Below, piece after piece: positions 1-64,000 of a stretch of DNA of 64,000 nucleotides. Made by a program: the position numbers and the translations under genes. Origin of the DNA: Candidula unifasciata (lineage: Eukaryota > Mollusca > Gastropoda > Stylommatophora > Geomitridae); NCBI GenBank assembly GCA_905116865.2, contig CAJHNH020000506.1:62501-126500 (forward strand). The letters run 5' to 3'. How positions within the stretch are numbered: the stretch's first letter is position 1; each line of letters begins with the position of its first letter. The notes under the pieces are model-generated. The model saw only the letters and a program-made list of their open reading frames with translations, ran no database searches and had not been told where the DNA came from.

Positions 1-567
1 TACATAGACAGTTGACTTCCCGCCGTGTGGCCACCTATTGCCTGGACCCTCTGGCTGGACGGGCTTTACAATCGCCCCGTCCCCAGTACGTGCGACAGGC
101 AATACTCTGGTGTACAAACCACAATCCGGCAGGATACGCTCTCTTCTATCGCCACGCTGACCCAATCAAACTGTCACAGTCTCTGTCTTAGTGCAGGGTC
201 AGAGTGTCCAGGTTAGCCACTCTCTCACAGCACATATACATAAATACTCTACACAAGAACTATCCTATCCTAACACGAAACTGTACATAAACTATCCAGT
301 CACTAACAGAAATATATCCTAACTTTAATACTATAACATAAACTATCTTGCTAAACGTCCTCTCTTCCTGACCGACGCACACCGAATGTCCCTTCTTCCT
401 TCTACCTCCTGTCTCTTAACCCCGTTCCCCAGCTCAGTCCCAGAAGCAGTCATCGTGTTACTAAAACACAGTTCAAGCTTTCTTGCTTTATCCTGAGCGC
501 TGGTTTCGCCGTGCGATCACAGAACGGACTCGACCAGTGACGGCCCTGACCTCTGTGTCAACCCTGG
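1..567. other. upstream flank, unclassified
   Basis: No host gene, tRNA or recognisable repeat was identified. It directly precedes the RNase H remnant and may hold more decayed retroelement sequence. A 63-codon open frame at 25-216 has no recognisable motif. Confidence 0.4.
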
Positions 568-1476
568 GTGCACACCTTACGGTGTGGTACACTGACTGTA
601 CTTAATAGGGTTGTGACAGTAGTCCTAACGGTACCAGGGATCACTTTAAAAGATGCCCAGACGGAGACACAACAGAGAACCCTGGCTCTTGCTATGCTTG
701 ATGAGAAGTATCAAAACACCACTTGGACTCAGGTTTTCACCGACGGCTCTGCTACAGAAGCAGTCAGAAAGGGGAGTTGTGGAATATACATTAAACCTCC
801 TAGCAGTAGAGCAGAAACCCTCTCTCTACCAGCAGGTGACATCTGCACTAACTTCAGAGCTTAGGCAACTGCCCTCCTTTCTGCAGTCCAACATCTCATC
901 AATCAAGAACACAGAGGGCACAAAATTGTTATACTTAGTGACTCATTGTCTGTTCTCCAAGCACTATCAAGCAAAAAACAAAACAAACTAATTGCAGATC
1001 TAAGGACCAACATTAGCTTACTCTCCAAGGAAGCAGAACTGGTCTTGCAGTGGATACCAGCCCACTGTGGTATTCAAGGAAATGAGAGAGCAGATGAGTT
1101 GGCAAAAGCTGGGAGTAATCTTCCACAACCTCATCCACCACACAGCTACAAGGAAACCAAAACAGCGCTAAAGCAGTCTTTCAAGCGGGAGTGGAGAAGG
1201 CAGAGTGGAGATTACAGACCAGAGAGTGACAGCATAAACAAACTCAACAGGAAAGAACAAACAACAATTTTTAGACTTCGGACTGGACACTGTGGTCTTC
1301 GAGCACACTTTTACAGGATAGGCATAAACGAATCTACTGCCTGTGATCGTGGAGCAGAAAGACAGACCCCTGGGCACATACTACAGTACTGCCCTTACCT
1401 CTCCCAGCAAAGACTGGATCTGGTCCAAGGGAGCCACATTGAAAGAGAAGCTATGGGGGACTGGTGGCGACCTTAA
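568..1476 (+). mobile_element. non-LTR retrotransposon RNase H domain, broken by one stop
   Basis: One frame carries the RNase H signatures in order: FTDGSA (Asp at 742-744), NFRA, LSDSLSVLQAL (Asp at 940-942) and WIPAHCGIQGNERADELA (Asp at 1093-1095). A Cys/His tail typical of such ORF2 C-termini follows (RLRTGHCGLRAHFYRI, then C...HILQYCP). The frame is open to TAA at 1474-1476 except for TAG at 862-864. That is where these domains carry the catalytic Glu (NFRAE). No reverse transcriptase is left upstream in the window, so this is a 5'-truncated, inactive copy. Confidence 0.85.
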
Positions 1477-1537
1477 ACGCACAATCCTATTTGTGACCCA
1501 GAAGGGACTCAATGTTTAGCATGACTGATGTCGAACG

Positions 1538-1558
1538 CAGAAGAAGAAGAAGAAGAAG

Positions 1559-1588
<30 letters not shown>
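1538..1588 (+). repeat. (GAA)n tail of the RNase H element
   Basis: About 17 GAA units lie 60 bp after the element's stop codon. Similar GAA tails end other LINE and SINE-like copies here, so this is probably the retroposition tail. Confidence 0.8.
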
Positions 1589-1589
<1 letters not shown>

Positions 1590-1835
1590 TCCCTTCATTT
1601 TAATTAATTAATTTTTTTGTTCATGATGACAATGTCCTTCTTTGACAAAGGTTGCAAAATTTTATGACTAATGACACAACTGACAGTTTTTCTTCATCAA
1701 CACCTATTGGATCCATCCTACAGTGCCAACATTTAAAATATTGATGACAAACTTCTAAAACGTACCAAAATATCAGACGGTGGTACCAAATGTTAAGTTT
1801 TGCTGGGCAAGAATAAAGTAGTGCTAAATTTGTCC

Positions 1836-2100
1836 TCATGTAGGTTCCAGGTCCTCATTGTGGTGGAAAAAAAAAACACTGGCTCCCTAACAAGCATTCG
1901 TAAGCGTCGAATAACTGGGTCTTTCTTCGAAGTCGGAGTGCCTTCACTTGAGAGTCAAGGAACCAGCAATCTGCACGCACATAAGTCAGATCTGTAAAAT
2001 GGGTGTGCATGCACAATAATCTCCAGGACCAAGGCTGAAGTCTAGAGGTGGACGCAAGACTAGAATTTTCCGTTAGAGTTTATAGCCTATGAACGCGAAG
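1836..2100 (+). mobile_element. family B SINE-like repeat
   Basis: Diverged copy of the window's most frequent repeat. Landmarks in order are 'ccctaacaagcat', 'gagtcaaggaaccagcaatctgcacgca' (shortened form), 'cagatctgtaaaatgggtgtgcatgca', and 'gtttatagcctatgaacgcgaag' at the 3' end. No long open frame. Confidence 0.7.
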
Positions 2101-2955
2101 TTCCTTATTGGTGCAAAAATGCCAACTTCGACAGCACTGGGCTCGATTATCTATTCGCCCCGAGACTGGTATATGGCTTCCCCCATTACCGTTGAACGTT
2201 TCAGCAATCGTGGAGGCTTACGTGGACTAATGACAATCAACAACGAGTATGCTCTCTCTTTCTCGTCACGTTTGAAGCTTATATGTGTATCATAAAATCA
2301 AATAAATTATATTTTACACAGATGATATATATGTATTTTTTATTTTTATTTTATAAAAGGCTTCGAAATTCGCAATCGGTTATTTATTTTATTGTCAGTT
2401 TTCATGATAGCAAAAGCTCTAGCGGATGACAGAGTTGACAACATCAACATCCGTGAGTGAGTGATACAAATACAAGTAATTAACAAGCTGATTGATTTGT
2501 TTTTGATGCATCGAGGAGACCGGTATCTATATACTATATAGTGCAGGTTGCCGCCTGCTATTTGATTGTTGTCATTACGCTACTTGAGCGCTATCTAATT
2601 ATTTATTTTACTATAGTATAGTGCAATGCAATAGTGCTATCTAATGATAAAAATAAAATTGTAAGATAAAGATTGATAGAATGCTATTACTTACTATCCT
2701 AGAAAATCCTATCCTAGCAGACACAATTTGGATTTTGTAAATTTAAAATATGGGTATTCCAGAATTTGAAAAAGAAATTTTAAATTGTCAAAAAAAAAAA
2801 ATATTGCTTTATTCTGTCATAAAGTTGACGCTGGGACCTTATTAGGATTATCCAGGATGCACAAATTTATGCTCTTCCTCATTGTCCTCTTCTGCCATTA
2901 CATGTCATATAAGAAGATGGCTTGTTAATGCTAGGCAGTATATTAGGCAAAGGGC
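2101..2955. other. unclassified AT-rich flank
   Basis: About 850 bp, AT-rich, with short homopolymers. No gene, tRNA or repeat family from elsewhere in the window was recognised. Confidence 0.4.
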
Positions 2956-2959
2956 TGTA

Positions 2960-3185
2960 GACTAGGGCTTCTTCTTAAAGTCCATACCGTGTGGCATTGG
3001 TAGTCATGTCTGTCTACAACCTTCAGTCTTTGTACTTTCAATCAACTCTGACACAGATATTACTCCATGCTATGATGTCAGACTGTCCAGCATCTTTTCT
3101 CTTGTCTCCCTCTGCCTCCCCTCCCCTCTAACTTTCCTACTGTCACGATATACTCCAGTTTTTTTTCCAGGGCTGATCAGTTAAC
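2960..3185 (-). mobile_element. LINE ORF2 C-terminal scrap
   Basis: On the minus strand it reads GKLEGRGGRGRQEKRCW, resembling the GK(I/V)EGKRGRGRP segment at the C-terminus of LINE reverse transcriptases, with stops on both sides. Weak because it is short. Confidence 0.4.
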
Positions 3186-3204
3186 TTTACTCAGGGTCAT
3201 TGTT

Positions 3205-3355
3205 GAAAATGCGCATTATCACGGGCCGGAAGCCCAAGCCCCAGTGTTTAAAGATCATGAATACAGTATACCTGGCAAAGATCTGCGGTCATTTTGCTAG
3301 GCCTATGTGGGCTGGTTTCGGCCCGTGGGCTGCCAGCTGAGTGGCCCTGCTATGG
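3205..3355. mobile_element. hAT-like MITE fragment
   Basis: Shares 'aagcccaagcccc', 'agatcat' and the 'gggctgccag...agtggccctg' end with the better copies at 39257-39444 and 56428-56620. The left terminal repeat is missing. Confidence 0.5.
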
Positions 3356-3639
3356 ACAGAAATGATGAACAACATGAACTATAAGTGGAAGAGAATTTGT
3401 AAGTTTAAATATTTTTGTTATTTAGTGAAACCTTGCAAAAAGTACAAACATATATTAAAAACTCCTCCCTTTTTCTAAGGAATCTGGCCTCCAGGGCACA
3501 AGAAATTAAAAATTCTTGTTTATAATCATATATAGATTGATTACTTTTAGGATTCAACACCATAGCACACAGGGCATACCCATTGATGCTTCGTCTCCCA
3601 CAGCAAATATCTTAAAGTGTAGATGGTAACTGTTCCTGT

Positions 3640-4095
3640 AGCACACTGATTATGCACATGTCGCTCTAATGCATCCCTCCTTGTCGGATCAACTCTTTAT
3701 TCCTCGTTCACACATTCTTATACATGTTATTTCATCTAATCTTGTGTCTTCTGTCAACATTCGTTCATATACGGCCTTCAAAATATCTCCCTTGTCCAGT
3801 TCGAGTGTTCCCTTAGCCATCACCTTTGTAGGCAAAAAATCTGCTCTTTCATTCCATTGTACTCCTGCATATCTAGAACGGTATATTCATGTGATTTCCT
3901 GCAGTGTTGACATACTGATGCATGGTATCCACTCATGCCACATTTGTCCACTGTGAACCTTCAGCAATACCATCTGAGAATCAGACACAATAATTCCTCT
4001 GCTAATATGTCAAATAAAATAATGGGTGCTGTTCATGTTTCCATTCCAAGCCCAGGATAAGAGTAACTTCCCTTGCCATTCCCTTGTCTACTGCG
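3640..4095 (-). mobile_element. RNase H-family retroelement remnant
   Basis: Minus-strand translation gives IIVSDSQMVLLKVHSGQMWH, then GVQWNERADFL and KGTLELDKGDILKAVYERML. These match the DSQSML and GNExAD motifs plus the DKADVVKALWE segment of the copy at 43190-43690. Stops and small gaps interrupt it. Confidence 0.65.
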
Positions 4096-4274
4096 GTCGT
4101 TGGGAATATCACTTAATGAGACACCAATCTTTCTGTGATGTAGCTCCTCATACCACTGTCCAAAAGCTGTGAAAACAACCTATTTCTGAACGGTCCAGTT
4201 GACATCTGGTACATCGAGGAATGTGAAAAACATGCACTGACCTCTAAGCTGCAGAGTCACACTTCTGTTCATAT

Positions 4275-4483
4275 GGTACCCAGTTAGATACCTTTTACAG
4301 CAGAACATCTGACAGGAAGGTGAGAGAAAGACCAAGAAAAATCTGGGTATATCTTGTGGGTGATACCTGCAAAAAATTAACAAATCCATTGCCCAAGCCA
4401 CCCTAGAAGCGCAAGTACAGTAAAACCCGACACTGGGCTACAACCTGTTATTAGTGAGATGACAGAAGAAGAAGAAGAAGATC
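4275..4483 (+). mobile_element. LINE 3' end with GAA tail
   Basis: Diverged copy of the element at 6180-6465: shared 'cttttacagcagaacat', 'gagagaaagaccaagaaa' and 'aacaaatcc...cccaagccaccctagaagcgcaag' landmarks, then 'agatgacagaagaagaagaagaag'. Coding frame destroyed. Confidence 0.6.
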
Positions 4484-4489
4484 CCTGGG

Positions 4490-4806
4490 GAAACCATAGA
4501 TAAAGCCTAGCTAAAATATAATTTTGCGGCTGTGTGGGTTAGAGGTTAGTGAATGCAGTTAACAATTTTATGATCCTCAAGTACTAGGGTTCATTCTTCA
4601 TGGTGGATGGTTACAAACTGTTTTCGTGTTTTGTGGACTTTGGCAGGAGAGGCGTGCCGTGGAAGATATTGGGGTTCTCACCACGTAATATTTCCAAAGA
4701 CAACAGTGATACACTGTAGAAACCTACATTGTGGAGAAGCCACAGAGCTTTACTTTAGTATCATTTTGCTCATGCTTGTTTTCCCTTCCATATCCTTTGT
4801 TTAGAA
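4490..4806 (+). promoter_or_regulatory. presumed UGGT 5' UTR / promoter-proximal region
   Basis: The 300 bp before the start ATG carry no repeat hallmark except at the far left. No convincing TATA box or initiator can be pointed to. Transcription start and any 5' non-coding exon are unknown. Confidence 0.3.
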
Positions 4807-63178
<58,372 letters not shown>

Positions 63179-63264
63179 GTCAGTATTGGTTCCGTACATT
63201 TGATAGATAGTGAAAATTACACTATGACTTCTTCTTGTTCTTGTCTTGTTTTTGTTGTTGTTGT

Positions 63265-63290
63265 TGTTCTTCTTCTTCTTCCCCCTCCTC

Positions 63291-63332
<42 letters not shown>

Positions 63333-63362
63333 CTCCTCTTCTTCTTCTTCTCCTTCTTCGCA
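63265..63362. repeat. (TTC/CCT)n pyrimidine microsatellite
   Basis: About 95 bp of CTT/CTC triplets forming the tail of the reverse family B copy that follows. Confidence 0.93.
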
Positions 63363-63668
63363 TTCGTGGGCTGTAAACTACAGGTTAAAGTTTAGGTTGT
63401 TCATCCACTTCTGGTCTCTAGTCTTTTTTTTCTTTCTTTTTCTAGAACTAGAGTTTTGCCTGCATGTCAGTTTTTCAGATTTGACATATTTGTAAACAGA
63501 CTGTTGGTTCCTGGCCTCTTCAGGCAGATACACTCCGACTCTGAGGGAAGCACCCCCTAATGAGTCTACTTTTACAGCATGCTTGTTTGGAAAGGGGGGA
63601 AGTGGGTCTCTCTCTCTTTTTTTCTTTCAGAATGGGACCCTGGACCAAAACAGGGAAGGTACCAACTA
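63340..63668 (-). mobile_element. family B SINE-like repeat, complete
   Basis: 'gtgggctgtaaactacaggt', 'gttgttcatccacttctggt', 'gactgttggttcctggcctc', 'cagcatgcttgtttgg', 'gaatgggaccctggaccaaa', 'cagggaagg'. Confidence 0.85.
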
Positions 63669-63839
63669 ATCAGGTGGCATCTCCACCACAACAGTTGGTT
63701 GGCTGCAGTGGATCTTCAACAGTCTCCCTGGTTGTGAACTCTCTGAGACCGCTGTTCATTGATCTCTTGATGATGTCCTGCCTCTGTCCATGACTTGTTC
63801 TTCTGCCTTCAGCTTTTCCATCAAATCTAGTCTTATGGT

Positions 63840-64000
63840 AGTCTTATGGCTAGAAGCCTGCCTGCTGGCCTGAAGTACTTAGGTTCAAATCTGCATTTAG
63901 TCTGATTTTTTCGTAACTGACTTTGCCTCCCAGCATAAAACGGGTATGGGGTAATGTCCTGGAAAGGAAAGGCGGTTGGCGTGATGTTGACCACATCGCC
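63840..64000 (+). mobile_element. family A tRNA-SINE, cut by window end
   Basis: Head 'cttatggctagaagcctgcc' and 'gttcaaatctg', body 'cataaaacgggtatggggta', 'gcgtgatgttgaccacatcg'. Confidence 0.8.

Noticed and set aside
3669..3956. 95-codon plus-strand open frame as a gene
   Set aside because: The minus strand carries RNase H motifs through the same interval; the plus frame is its shadow.

Overview
This is animal nuclear DNA: introns with GT-AG borders, abundant decayed non-LTR retrotransposons, tRNA-derived SINEs, MITEs and microsatellites, and no prokaryotic gene organisation. Repeat style and codon use suggest a lophotrochozoan, most likely a gastropod mollusc, but that is inference and the species cannot be fixed from the sequence alone. 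One host gene is visible. It is the 5' two thirds of UDP-glucose:glycoprotein glucosyltransferase (UGGT), the endoplasmic-reticulum folding sensor, on the + strand. I place 29 coding exons between 4807 and 63178. Together they encode 1120 codons with every splice phase consistent and no internal stop. The model runs from the signal peptide through the four thioredoxin-like domains into the beta-sandwich region. The GT24 catalytic domain and the C-terminal ER-retention signal lie beyond the right edge. Layout: 1-4806 is upstream flank, with an RNase H remnant of a non-LTR retrotransposon (568-1476, ending in a GAA repeat), further retroelement pieces and no second host gene. 4807-63178 is the gene, about 3.4 kb of coding sequence in 58 kb. 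63179-64000 is the start of intron 29. The introns are built largely from repeats. These include C-terminal pieces of several LINE families, a multi-copy RNase H family, a tRNA-headed SINE of about 270 bp (about 17 full or partial copies), two GAA-tailed SINE-like families (B and D) that share a 5' module, hAT-like and piggyBac-like MITEs, a long fold-back element (19890-20355), and minisatellites with periods near 18, 41, 55 and 105 bp. Long poly(C)/poly(G) runs are frequent and often sit at one fixed place in the shared SINE-like module. I found no new enzymatic or defence system. The items most worth a second look are the modular GAA-tailed SINE-like families, the fold-back element, a run of acceptor-like motifs leading into exon 10, inverted LINE copies flanking exons 15-16, a shared uncharacterised repeat of about 500-600 bp in introns 16 and 28, and a nonsense codon at the expected catalytic Glu of the RNase H remnant.
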